Assembly (NCBI RefSeq): GCF_048544455.1
Contig: NC_133537.1
Coordinates: 313,492,238-313,556,237, forward strand
Reading direction: 5' to 3'
Origin: Silene latifolia
Taxonomy: Eukaryota > Streptophyta > Magnoliopsida > Caryophyllales > Caryophyllaceae
DNA length: 64,000 nucleotides
Shown here: piece after piece, positions 1 through 11,430 of the stretch
Numbering within the stretch: the stretch's first letter is position 1
How the letters are laid out: each line of letters begins with the position of its first letter
Program-made: the position numbers and the translations under genes
Notes under the pieces: generated by a model
What the model was told of the DNA's origin: nothing
Databases searched by the model: none
Seen by the model: the letters and a program-made list of their open reading frames with translations, nothing else

Positions 1-2460
1 ATCAAAATATATTATTTATAATATTTCCCTAAATTAATTTTTAGGATCACCCCACCTTATGATAATTTTCTGATGTGGGATAATTCAACTATTTATATGT
101 AGTAAATTTACCACACCTACATTATTTTTCAATGTGAGACAAATAACACAAGAAAAACTACACAATCTTTTTTGCACCTATTTCGATATCTAACCCGATT
201 TAATAATGAGAAAATATTATACTATCTATTTATATTCGTACGTTTTTTTTTCATTTTTTGTCATAATTAAAATATGAACAAATGATATGATTCAAATAAC
301 ATTTTTTTCCTAACACGACTTTTAAGATGTAATTGAGGTAGCAATAAAATGTATAAACAAATGCAAAATATTTTCTTTTTTTGGTGCAATTGTGATTAAT
401 GGTTAAAAATTATGATGTGTTTTAGTTATTCAAATGTAATGAGGCATAATAATTATTGCCTATATTTAAAAGTTAAAAAGATTTAATTCTACTATTTATC
501 AAAGTAAAAAATTTTATTATTGATTTGTTTATGGATTCAAGATCTTTTTATACAACACTTGATTGTATTATAATTCATAAATTTTCTATTTACAATCATC
601 ATTATATATATGACACATTAATGACCAATTTATGTATATTTAGCACCCATTATATTTTTAAATTATGATTTTGTTTTAAATAAAGTTATTACACTGTCGA
701 TTGTCTTAAAATAAATATTATAATATCACTAATATAGTAATATATAATCGCTTTTATAAATATCTACGTGATTAATATTTGTATGGTATTGTTGTAACAA
801 AGGTTTACCGTTAATACAAACTCTTATAAAAACTCTCTAAGATAATATTTAACGATTCAAAAGATTTTGGATTGATACCCCTAAGTTTCAAATATGACTC
901 CTATTTATAATCATGCGATACCCCACCTCATGATAATCTTCTAATGTGGGACTATTCAACTATTTATATGTAGTATATTTACCACGCCTACATTATTTTT
1001 CAATGTGGGACAAACAATATACTTAGAAATACACCCTCTTTTTCGCACCTAATTCGATATCCAACCCAGTTTAATATCTAATTATATAATTTTTCAAAAA
1101 AAAAATATGTTACTTTTTTGCTAAATGAGATGTATAAGTTTTTATATAAAAATTATAAACATCACTTGGACATAATATAAAAAATATATATCATACCATG
1201 GAGATAATGATATATAAACTCTTAAGAACTCTCCAAGACAATGCTTAAGAGAATTAGAAGGTTTTGGGTTGGTATTTAGGTTCTAAGAATGCTTTCTATT
1301 TATAATCATATGAACACCCACCTTATGCTAAACTTTCGATGTTGGACAATTCTGTTGATTATACGTAATATATTCACCACACCAACATATTTTTCAATGT
1401 GGGACAAATAACATACTTAGAAATACACCAACTTTTTCGCACATAATTCGACATCTAGTCCGGGTTAATAATAATAAGCAAATACTATACTCCCTTGATT
1501 CAAGACCAAATACAACATTTCCCTTTTTTCATTATTCATGAACGAATAGAATCTTTACGATTCCTTGCAATATGTAAGACAAAATATGGTCATCTGGGAT
1601 CTTATTTGATTCACGTAAGTACAATGAGAAAATCAAATTTTTAAATTTTTTATAATGTAAACTTAAAGATATTTACGTTGTAATTTGTGACTTGGCAAGT
1701 GTGTAAATGAAAATGTTGTATTTGGTCTTAAATGGAGGGAGTACTATTTATTAATATTCATACGTTTGTTTTTAATTTTTTTTTATCATAATTAAAAATA
1801 TATGCAAATAATATGATACTATATACTAATGCTAGCATTTCTTTTACCAAGAATCTATTATAATATAATTTTTATAATTTCTTTATAATACTTTTTTGGG
1901 GAAAGAGATGTATAATTTTTTATATAAAGATTATAAACACCACTTGAATATAATACATAATATAGAAAATATATATATATCATACTGTGAAGATAATGAT
2001 ATAAACTCTTAAGAGCTCTCCAAAACAATACTTAAGAGACTCAAAATGTTTTTTGTTGATATATAGGTTCCAATGATAACTCCTATTTATAATTATAGGA
2101 TCACCCACCTTATGTTGATCTTTCGATGTGGGACAATTCTATAATTTATATGTATTATAATCACCACACTAACATTGTTTTTCAATGTGAGACATATAAC
2201 ATATTAAGAAATACACTATCTTTAATATGTGCAAATCATATGAAATCTATACTCCAATGAAAACATTTTTTACCACGAATCTAATTATATTATCTTCATA
2301 ATTTTTATAACGACATTTTTTTGGCAAATGAAATGTTAAAGTTTTTATATAAAAATTAGAAACTTCTCATGAATATAAAATAGGAAATATAGATATTATA
2401 ATAATTAAAAGATTCTCCACTTAATTTTTTATGTGGAAAATATTATTTACGAAACTTACC
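1..2460. repeat. Dispersed tandem array of a ~530-bp promoter-like repeat, about four copies
   Basis: Four diverged copies of one unit can be aligned by eye. Copy A is cut by the window start and shows its core near 48-140. Copies B, C and D begin near 815, 1210 and 1990. Each full unit runs through an AAACTCTTAAG-like block, a CTATTTATAATCAT TATA-like box, a CCCACCTTATG box, and two GTGGGAC boxes about 60 bp apart. It then passes a TTCGCACCTAATTCGA box and an AT-rich tail with TTTTTATATAAAAATTATAAAC. The TATA-like box and conserved order resemble an LTR promoter or a non-autonomous element, but I see no terminal repeats or coding. The family name is unknown to me. Confidence 0.7.
1490..1741. 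mobile_element. Stowaway-type MITE (Tc1/Mariner)
   Basis: It begins CTCCCTTGATTCAAGACC and ends in the inverted counterpart GGTCTTAAATGGAGGGAG, with terminal inverted repeats of about 30 bp and TA on both sides (1488-1489 and 1742-1743). These are Stowaway hallmarks. It interrupts copy C of the surrounding repeat. Copy A near 205-240 keeps the uninterrupted version of the same site, so the insertion boundaries are well supported. It is 252 bp with no coding. Confidence 0.9.
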
Positions 2461-2589
2461 TAAATTAATTTTTGATGATGTGGACGCTCTAGAATCGCTC
2501 GAAAAAACTCTTTTTTATGTATAGATATAGATTATTTCGTAATAGTGATATATTAGAGCATCTTCAATGGTAAGCTAATTGTTACTAAA

Positions 2590-2850
2590 TTTGATAAAAC
2601 TTACTCGACCCGATAAGGTTGGACTCGAGACTCGAAAATGGCCCGAAATGCATGACCCGATAGACCCGAAATGACCCAATTGACCCTAAATGACTTAATT
2701 AAGGCAAAATTATGACAAAAAATGACCCAAATAACCCAGAATGACCTGATTCAATCTGCCCGATCCGAAATGACCCGACCCAAAAGTGACCCGAGAAATT
2801 GTTAATCCGAAGTTGACCCGACCTAAATGACTTATTTGCCAGGTCTAATT
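2590..2850. repeat. Degenerate TGACCCGA-rich repeat
   Basis: The octamer TGACCCGA and near variants recur about a dozen times with irregular spacing. There is no open frame and no clear boundary. It looks like a decayed short tandem repeat or the interior of an old transposon. A looser relative lies near 53400-53720. Confidence 0.5.
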
Positions 2851-2922
2851 GTTATTTGTTATTAACCTCCCTCCAATTTGATTTTCTCACTTCAATAATA
2901 TATGCGAAGAGTATTTTAATAT

Positions 2923-3286
2923 TGGGTTATTTCATAACAATAATCCATCCTATTGCTGGTCTGCAATAATCACTCCATCTTATCAATAATCTCAATTAAA
3001 TCCAACCTAAACACCATACCTTCCAATAACATACAAGCTGATATTTTATGATGTCTATGTGTATCAAGTTCTTGATTCATCGCTTGAAAATATTACACAT
3101 AAACTTCACATGTATCAGCTAGGTTGTCCAAAAACTATCAAATATTTCAACATAAACTTCAAAAAATATCAGCTGGTTCGTTATTAGAAGGTATGATGCT
3201 TAAGTTGGATTTAATTGAGATTATTTATAAGATGGAGTGATTATTGTAGACCACCAATATGATGGATTATTTTTATGAAATAACTC
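2923..3286. mobile_element. Foldback MITE with ~108-bp inverted repeats and 9-bp target duplication (Mutator-like)
   Basis: The two ends are inverted copies of each other over roughly 108 bp at about 90 percent identity by eye; the left arm starts GGGTTATTTCAT and the right arm ends ATGAAATAACTC. The direct repeat TTTTAATAT flanks it at 2914-2922 and 3287-3295. A 9-bp duplication with long terminal inverted repeats fits a non-autonomous Mutator-like element. The centre (about 150 bp) is non-coding. Confidence 0.8.
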
Positions 3287-3295
3287 TTTTAATAT

Positions 3296-3746
3296 ATGCG
3301 TATGTAGAAGAACAATACCCTTTTTTAAGCTACAATAATTTCAAGCTACAATTACTCCAATAGTTTAGCCAACTTACTACTAGCTTGATTGAGCAAGTTA
3401 ACATACTCTATTTATTTATTCAATTTCCAAGTTTCCAACATAAAATTAAAACTTTACTAATGGAATCACTATTATCGTATTGGTTATATTCTTGTCATGG
3501 GTCCATTTAACCAAGTAGGAGCTACTTAGCTCAAATTGTTTTTGAGTTTATTTGGGCAAAATTAGTTTACATGGACAACTCTAATGATTGAGCTACTAGC
3601 TCAAGTCCGTAAACAAACCATTGAAAATGTTGTTTCTATGAAAATTACAATTATGATAAAATATTCTCAATTCATTTTCTTACAAGGATGCGGCTAAGCA
3701 AACAAGCAATTTTCCCAAGGACCGGGGACAGAAGATTGTATACTAC
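3296..3746. other. Intergenic, nothing recognised
   Basis: AT-rich sequence between two MITEs. I see no open frame, RNA gene or repeat boundary in it. Confidence 0.5.
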
Positions 3747-3749
3747 TAC

Positions 3750-4036
3750 GGCTATGTTCGTTTGGACTGAAATTGATCTGATCTGAACTGAACTGAATTT
3801 ATAGGATCTGAACTGAACTAACTTATGAAATCTGAACTGAACTAACTTATGAAATCTGAACTGAACTAAACTTATAGGATCTGAAGTAAACTTAAATTAA
3901 GTGAAGTATAGGATCTGAACTGAACTTAAAGGATCTGAACTGAACTAAACTTATAGGATCTGAACTGGACTGAACTGAACTTATAGAATTTAAAGCAAAC
4001 TTAAATTAAGTGACTTTAAGTCTAAAAGAACAGGCC
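3750..4036. mobile_element. PIF/Harbinger-like MITE with internal CTGAACTGAACT tandem repeats
   Basis: The ends are imperfect inverted repeats of about 20 bp (left GGCTATGTTCGTTTGGACT; right, reversed, GGCCTGTTCTTTTAGACTT), flanked by a 3-bp TAC duplication at 3747-3749 and 4037-4039. The interior is built from about eight diverged copies of a unit reading GGATCTGAACTGAACTAAAC. No coding. Similar ends occur near 10168 and 63522. Confidence 0.65.
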
Positions 4037-4404
4037 TACATAATCCAATATTTTATAGCTAGTTTCAAACAACCAACCTATTTTTACAATCTTCATTTCC
4101 TCTAGCATTAATAAAATCATAAGTGGCCAGGAATATTGTACTGCGTATATGCAAATCTAGGGAATACAGCCAATGAAATTTCACTTCTCTAAACCATGCA
4201 GCTTGGTTGGTGTTGGACCACTTGTGGTCCAAAATAGTAGTTATATATATACCACTTTTAACCCATTAACAAAGGGAATAACATGGGTTCTAATGGGCCA
4301 TCCCCCACTTGCAAGCCCTTTTATCTAAAGCCCAATTGGACTCGAACTCAACTCTCAACTCTTCTCAACTCTCAGCTCTCAAGAAAATATAAACCCGGGT
4401 AAAA

Positions 4405-4510
4405 AATCGTTCTTATGTAAGACGGTCATATATAACCACGATACTGATCCTATAACATTGTAAAATTTAGTTTATATATAACGATCTTATAAGCGTTTTT
4501 GTCGGAAAGA
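4405..4510. mobile_element. Small MITE-like inverted repeat
   Basis: CTTATGTAAGACGGTCATAT near 4412 is matched by an inverted counterpart ending near 4492, forming an imperfect hairpin of about 90 bp. The AGACGGT word recurs in the GAGACGGTCTC MITEs of this window. Target duplication is not clear. Confidence 0.4.
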
Positions 4511-5064
4511 AAAAGATACCATGGGGAATGTTTAAAAGCATGAGTTTTGAGTGGAGACAGGAAACAAAAAGTGAGGCAGAAGACAGCACACACAACCTTA
4601 ATAAAGACAAATCTGACAACTCAAGAGCTCAATCTTACACTTAGACCATTTAACTCTAATGAACAAATCCTTTGTTTCACTTGACATTAACAGCTTTGTA
4701 TCACCTAACATGCTTCCTCTACAAGTTAATTTACAGCTTGGCAAATCAACATAAACATACAAATTGGATTATTCAACTGTGTAACAGAAAAATCATAAAA
4801 TTAAAAAAAAAAAAAAAAAAAGGAGCAGTACTTTTTGTCATTTACTACCAAAAATTTGCTTACACAAGAATGAAGAAATCAAGGGATGTACACTGATATG
4901 CAGATTTTCGCGGTTTCATGCAAGAATGCAAATTTAAGAAAAATGATGAATAATGAACAACTATACTTGAGCTTATTTTGAAAGAATCTATCCTATTGAT
5001 GCTTGTGATCAACAGACTTTTTCCCTCGCCGTCAGGCAGGGAGCATAGGTCCACCGGTATGATG
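4511..5064. other. Downstream flank and probable 3' UTR of the polygalacturonase-like gene
   Basis: The part next to 5065 is the likely 3' UTR of the minus-strand gene ending there. Farther left is AT-rich intergenic sequence with an A-run near 4802-4820. The short open frames here have no codon structure or similarity that I recognise. Confidence 0.5.
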
Positions 5065-8000
5065 CTATAGAGATGTGGACAATCCATTAGGTGTTGAGAT
5101 AGAGGTCAATGATGAAGTGTCAAGCTCCGGGCATGGCTCGGGGAAGACACTCTTTGAAGACCCGATGACATTGGAACAAGACCATGTAGTAGTCGAGATT
5201 GAATTGAGAGATAAGGTGATATCTGAGAGTGAGAACTGGAAAGGGGATTCCTTGATGCCAGAGAAGCTACCGGCAACTGTTATGTTGACCCCGACCACAT
5301 GTTTTAATGTGATTTTATCCAAAACTGGGAGGGCACTTTTGTCATAGTCTTCATCGGGATGACTGGCCCATTGACCACTAGCGTTGAAGGCGGTGTGGGT
5401 ATTTTCCATCACTATGTGAGAAACGTTTATGTTCTTGATGTAGCCACCTCGCCCTACGGCAGTTCTAAAGTCAACGCCTGATAATGAGTTGATTATATGA
5501 AGATGCTCGCCTAGAACATGAGAAATGCCGCCAGACATTTGGCTGCCGAAGGCTATCGCTGAACCTGTAGATGCTTGAAGTTGGACTTGTTTAATGTGTA
5601 CATAAGTAGTAGGCCTACCATAGGCAATGCCATGTTCATCCCACCCGCTTTTTAGGGATATGGCATCGTAACCAGTGCTTATGTTGCTGTTCTCTATGCA
5701 AATGTGATCTGAAGAGTCTGGATTCACAGTTTGGCATCACATCAGAAAACAAAGACGTCAAAAACGGCAATGACCTAAAAGAAAATATGATTAACATGAA
5801 GAGAAGAAGTTGATGAAGAGGTTAAAATGTACTTCGTATGTATTTAAAATATAAGACAAATTCATTCGTTCAATATGTTCTTTTGGTGTAAACAATCTCA
5901 TTTAGTCTGGATTTGAGATGGGAGGGAGCGGAATATGATTTTAAAACGCCTGCATTCCTAGACTCTCAAAGCCTTCATGATGATGTATAGGCTTAAAGCA
6001 ACAAAGCCAATAATTTATCACTAGGACCAATTAGACTTGCAAATGTTCAGAATTCAAACCAATTTCTAACCAACTCCTGAAGTCCTGAGTCCCAAACTCG
6101 CTGAAACTTTATACACAGTTACACACTATCAGTAGCTTGTTATGATGTAACCAGTGGACAAACAATCACGGACTCTCTACTGACTACAGATTACTTTCTA
6201 CGAGTCTACGACATAACCAGTGGAAAAAGCAGCTAATTCGCAAAGGATTGCATTAGATGATCTTAATGTCAAAAACTAACAGTTGAGAAGTACAAGAAGG
6301 TAGAGAAATTGACGCCGAAGAACTTCGGAGATTTAGATAGGAACCCACAAAAGAAAAAGCAATTATTTTTGTCTATGCACTTTATTGTATTTCACTATTT
6401 CCAAGTGTACGAATCAGAATAGCAAGGTTCATGGATTATAACAAAAGATCACAGAATTACAAGGGTCAAAAGTCAGAAGCTAACCTGGGACTATGCCGAC
6501 TGTGTGAGGAGATGATGCTGGAGCAAGAGCTGAAATGTTTTGTACTAGTATATGACTGCATTAGATTGAGGTACAGAGTATTTAAATACGAGGTCATAAA
6601 TAAGTACTCTGTAATTAAGAAAAAAATTGTTGGTTTTAGACCAAACGTACCTGGAATAGACAGGATGTATATTATATGCAGGTGCATTCAAAAATGTCAA
6701 GTTTGAGACGACGACTCCAACAGAATCCACAATCTCTACAAGATGCGGACGACTGTGGTTTAATGTATGTGAGAGATAGGCATCCCACCAAATTGATCCT
6801 TGGCCATCAATAGTTCCGTTGTTGCCTAGACACAAAAATTATAGTCAGAAATGATTCCAGAATAAGTAAATCACATAAATGAAAAACGTAGAATATGTGC
6901 ATAAGCAATCACCTGTTATTACGACGTCATGCAAGCTATATGCATTTATCAAGCTCCGATATCGACTTCCTGGAACCTCAAATCCACGCCCATACGATGG
7001 CAAAGGATCGGCAACTCCCCAATGGGATGGATTCTGCACAGTTTACAGCTAATAATTATGACATGCTTGTAAAATATGAGCGTGTCAAATGGAATAACAA
7101 TAGGCCTTCCTTTCGTAGATGGCTACAAAAGGAGTCAAGGGGGGTTGGACCATTAATTTTGTCTTCCATGTAGTTGATCATTATCTCCGATTTTATATAG
7201 AATCTCAGAATGAGATCCTATTTCGGAATCAAGCAAAATTGCTCACTGGGCTCTCTATGCTTCCTGCATTGTGAAGTACCAGGAGTGGCGATGCATTTTA
7301 CGAAGCAATTTTCATAACGGGTCATGTGGAACACTGGGGTAAGGTTCCGTACAGGCATACATCTAACACTCTTATCCAATCACAAGCTCCCCCAATGAGC
7401 ACTGGGGAATAATGTAGTTACAGTTATATATAGGCAAAGCTCAGAATGGCGGCGTCTCCAACCAGACAGCCAAATAGCTTCTAGTTGAACTAGTACACGC
7501 TGAAATTGAACTTCGAGCAAGTAAATGACTAATGTGGTCAATCCCCTCTCATGACAAGTCTAATTGAGAATGAGCATAGCAACTACTCAAAGCCATAGTA
7601 CTGAGAAGAAAGACATCCAGCTGCATGATGTTAAATAAATAATGCAAGTTGAACCTGAGATCCGAGGATAACGGCATCCTTCTCCAAAAAAAGCGTGAGG
7701 TGGTTTGTAAGATTGAAACTCCCGGTAAGCCACTTCCCAGGCGGCACATACAGTTGGGCACCACCCTTGTCCGCAAATGAGTTGAGATAGAAAATGGCAT
7801 TTTGAAAGGCGCCGGTATTCACAAATTTTCCATCACCAACGGCACCAAACTCCACAATTGATACACTGTGAGGTCTAGGGTCCAGTTTCGGCTTGTATGT
7901 GCATTGTTCCTCATTCTCTTCCCCAATAACTTCAACTGCATTGCCAAGGGCCAACAGCAAAAGCAATGCCACCTAGAACAGACAGGTAACATCAGTCAAA

Positions 8001-8728
8001 TATACTAAAAAAGAAGCAATAAACAGCTATTTTAAATAGGGTGGCCATAACCTAACTCATAATATATAGTGCCACTCGTTTTATTTACGCTCCCACAAAA
8101 CGAGTGGCACAAGCGTTCTAACCTTTGACGTTATCATTCCCCTAAGAAAACGGAAAAATATAAAATGAACAGGAAAATTCAACTATTCAAAGTTGCTTGA
8201 TCAAAAAACTTGGATCTTTGAGCAAGAAATGGTCAGAAAACTAGAACTGGAAGAGAGACAGAAATTTGGTAAGCCTAGATGCCTAGGAAATTCGAAAAGA
8301 CACTTCATTAAGTGTCTAATTTTAGGAATTCAATAAATTTAGTAGTTTGAATTTGAATACTATTTAAAGACAAGACCAACAGCAGACTGTGATCTATAAG
8401 TCATTTCATACTGCACATTTTCAGAAATTCAATTATGAAATATATAATTAGCAGAAAAACATGCAAATACAGGAAAAATAACAGCAGATTTCAATCAATA
8501 ATATTTTACAGAAGAATTATGAAAGAATTGAGCAAAATTATGTATAAACAACAAGAATTGAATCAAATTAAATGCAATGATCTACTCAAAATTATCAAAA
8601 TCAAGAAATCCCAGATCATGAAAACTACTGATCAACACTATAACACCAACAAATTGTAAATTCTACAAATTTGCAACATCTAAAAAAACAAAAACAAAAA
8701 CAAAAACAAATACTTCACTTACTAGCAT
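5065..8728 (-). CDS. GH28 polygalacturonase-like protein, secreted, six exons
   Basis: Predicted pectin-acting glycoside hydrolase family 28 enzyme of the cell wall. Coding exons run 8728-8723, 7972-7655, 7033-6913, 6825-6651, 6555-6485 and 5717-5065. All junctions are GT-AG and in phase, giving 447 residues, the usual length for this plant subfamily. Exon 1 holds only ATG CTA and is joined across a 750-bp intron. The protein opens with a hydrophobic signal peptide (MLVALLLLLALGNAV). A right-handed parallel beta-helix region follows with GTIDGQG (about 151-157), SNLTFLNAP, PDSSDH (230-235), GYDAISLKSGW (246-256), AFGSQMSGG and a GRGGYIKN block. The classical NTD, DD and GHG active-site motifs are replaced by VPD, YD and FGSQMSG, as is typical of the divergent GH28 clade with SGWDE and MSGG. 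Substrate and activity are therefore uncertain. No frameshift or stop was found. Confidence 0.93.
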
Positions 8729-8890
8729 GATTATATGGAGTGTCACAAATTCTGCAAAAAATAAATGAATGTGCAGTGGAGAAGAGAGAGAAGGATAGAG
8801 AGATAAAGAGAGAGAGTGTGAAATAACCTCCCTAAAGCAGACAACTACAGACACACACCCTATGACCTAACAACACCAGCAATTTTATTT
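8729..8890 (-). promoter_or_regulatory. 5' leader and proximal promoter of the GH28 gene with a CT-rich tract
   Basis: Upstream of the ATG at 8728, minus-strand reading, lies a long (CT)n-like tract at about 8769-8822. Such tracts are common in plant 5' leaders near transcription starts. A CAAAAA tandem at 8686-8710 lies just downstream, inside intron 1. I cannot fix the transcription start. Confidence 0.45.
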
Positions 8891-10166
8891 TATTTTATTT
8901 ATTTATTTTGCAATTTAAATAAAATATTACTAAAAAATACAAAAACCCTTCAAAAAAATAAATTAAAAAATACCCGGATTATAATCCTAAAAACCCAGAT
9001 CAAATCTTTTTTTAAAGAAATAGAATTGTCACTTTTTTTTAATTTTTAAATGTTTTTCTATGGTTTTTGGGATTTTAAGTAATAATGTTGATAAAAATAA
9101 TAATGTAAAACGACAAAATAATAGATGGGGTAATCAAGTGTGACAGGTGAATTGAGAAGATGAAGGGAAAATGCCAGCTTTTTATTAGCATAAATAAATA
9201 TGTTTTCTTGGTGAAAACATAAATAAATATGTTGAAATAAATAAAGAAATAATTAGAGTAAATAATAATAATAAAACCAAATTAATGTTAGTAGTAATTA
9301 TTTTTTTTTTTTTTTTGGTGAAGATGTTAGTAGTAATTATATAGTTGTAAAAAAACGCTTGTAGCCGACAAAATTCAAAGTAACGGGCCTGAGTATTTGA
9401 TGCAGAGTGAGTAGAGAGTGAAGAGTGAAAAGGAGGGAAGGGAGAAGAACAAAATGGAGTTAAGGTACAATTTAACTACAGTTATTTGTCTGTTAAAAAT
9501 GTTATGAAATGAATATTAAAAGTGTGTTGATTAGCATAGGAAGGTGAAAGATCATGTGATGTGTGCCCATTTTTCAACTTTAATAATACTCCATGTAAGC
9601 TCAATTCTAACCACTCTATTCTTGACATGTGTAAATTCTAATAGTGATATGTTTTGAGGAAGGATAATGATAGGGCGTCACTTTGTGGCGTCAAAATTGG
9701 GTCCTCACTTATTATATGTGAGAGGTGGCGTCGAAATTGGGCGTCATTCGGTGGCGCCAACTCATTTTCCTTTGAAGAAAAACTAGTGTTGGGAAGATGG
9801 TTTCTCACTAGGTTATGAGTTATGACCCATGAGAGAGCATTTTTTCGGTATTTCTTGTATGTGTTTTTTATAGTAATGGTAACATATAAGAAGTTTCATT
9901 TCATGTAAGGAGTTTTTTAACTATTGAGCTATAAATTAAGGAGCTCCTTATATAAAATCGGTTTCTAAACCAAGAAACAAGTTTTATCTCATGAAAAGAG
10001 AAAAAAAGTGGACTCACAAATAAAGTATGAAACTTTTACAATTGAAGAGAAATAAAAAGTTTATTATGTGATTATGTGTCAATGGAAAAATGTTGTATGA
10101 AACTACATTCATTGTTATTGCCATGTTGTTATTGATTGTAATTCAAAGTGATTATTTTATTTCACT
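8891..10166. other. Intergenic region upstream of the GH28 gene
   Basis: AT-rich and without a credible gene. A unit of about 54 bp beginning GGGCGTCACTTTGTGGCG is repeated once in direct orientation within 9673-9765, the second copy beginning GGGCGTCATTCGGTGGCG. A T-run lies at 9301-9317. Nothing else is recognised. Confidence 0.5.
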
Positions 10167-10167
10167 A

Positions 10168-10428
10168 GGGCCAGTTCTTTTGGGTTGAATAGAGTTGAGC
10201 TAAACTGAATTGAGTTGAAGTGAGTTAAATGAATCAAAACTAAACTGAAATTTGTTGAGATGAATAGAGCAGGACTTAGCCGAGTTGAATTGAGTTGAGC
10301 TGGACTAAAATGAGTTGGAGTAGGCTGAATGTCTAAATGAGAGTTGAATTTAAGTCGAAATGAAGAGGGTCTTACTCTGGGTATGTTTTCATAATGAGCG
10401 ATTGAACATACTCCTTTTATGGTATTGC
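10168..10428. mobile_element. Left part of a GGGCCAGTTCTTTT-type MITE, cut by the copia insertion
   Basis: It starts GGGCCAGTTCTTTTGGG and continues with TTGAGTTGAG-like tandem words, matching the style of the elements at 3750 and 63522. A matching right end is not obvious. The copia element beginning at 10429 lies immediately to its right, so the MITE may be interrupted or old. Confidence 0.4.
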
Positions 10429-11224
10429 TGTAAGATAAATTATAAGGACCATTGTATAGGGTACATACCTTTAGCGGAAGCAACAATCAGACGTCTGGAG
10501 CGTATAATAATAATAAGTAATAAGATGATTAGTATACTAGGATCTTCTCCTCCCTCTTCTAGGTTTTCCTTATGTTGACAATCAATGGGGCATGTCAACC
10601 CAATAACCTATTTATATAGGTTAGAGGTATTCTAGACAGGAAGAGAGACCTAGCCATAATAGAACTGTATTTGGGCCCCCCCATCAGGCTGCCCACTGTA
10701 TAATAAACAGGCCCTACACTTATCAGTACCATCACACTATGTACTTAATTGTACTGACTGAGACAGACCTAGGCCCAATGGATCATATAACTTTAGTGGG
10801 CTTTACCGGTCACATTCAACCCGTTTTCATAAATAAGAAAACCGACTAATGGAAGTCCAAATCCAACATTCTCCCACTTGGGCGACATTGTTGGTTTTAT
10901 TAAAATATTTTGTTTCAAGAAAACATTTCGAAAAATTTTATTTTGTAAAACGACTCTTGGGTTGAACAACATGGCCATATAAACATCTCAGTTAACAGAA
11001 CTCGGTCCAATAAGCAATTTAATGTGAATCATAGCGGACATAGTACAATTAAGTCATACAAGACCTTCCATTATCACAACACCAAAAGCTTACCGACATG
11101 AGTCCCAAGTGTGACAAAGTGTAGTGTGGTTTTAGCATAATAGATCCAAACTTTAAGATGAGCATGCTTAACCACATTCGGTCACAGTCTCAAACAAGAC
11201 CCACTTCTGAAGAAGTATTCCCCT

Positions 11225-11430
11225 TATTTACCTCAAAAGGTAAATACCACTTAAGGTATATTAGATATTAAACCACCCAGTAAAGGGTAAATACACCAAA
11301 ACAGGCAATGGCTAAACCGCCAACATCCATTAAAGGATAACTCCACCCACTATTGGGCAAATACACCACAACTGGCAATGGCTCAACAGCCAACATCTAT
11401 TTCAGGATAAATCCACCCACTAAAGAGCAA
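11225..11430. repeat. ~62-bp tandem repeat inside the copia element
   Basis: Words such as GGCAATGGCT, GCCAACATC and ATCCACCCACTA recur two to three times in the same order between about 11265 and 11430. The unit is roughly 60-65 bp and clearly diverged. It lies just inside the left LTR, in the 3' non-coding part of the minus-strand element. Confidence 0.65.

Noticed and set aside
4672-4896. 74-codon open frame downstream of the GH28 gene
   Set aside because: Low complexity with an A-run and no recognisable domain.
6590-6608. A possible 19-bp micro-exon in the GH28 gene (VLIYDL)
   Set aside because: Using it puts the next exon out of phase. Skipping it and using the acceptor before 6555 gives a 71-bp exon in phase, reading HILVQNISALAPASSP, which fits the family.
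8663-8854. 63-codon minus-strand open frame
   Set aside because: It is leader and CT-rich sequence; only its internal ATG CTA serves as the first coding exon of the GH28 gene.
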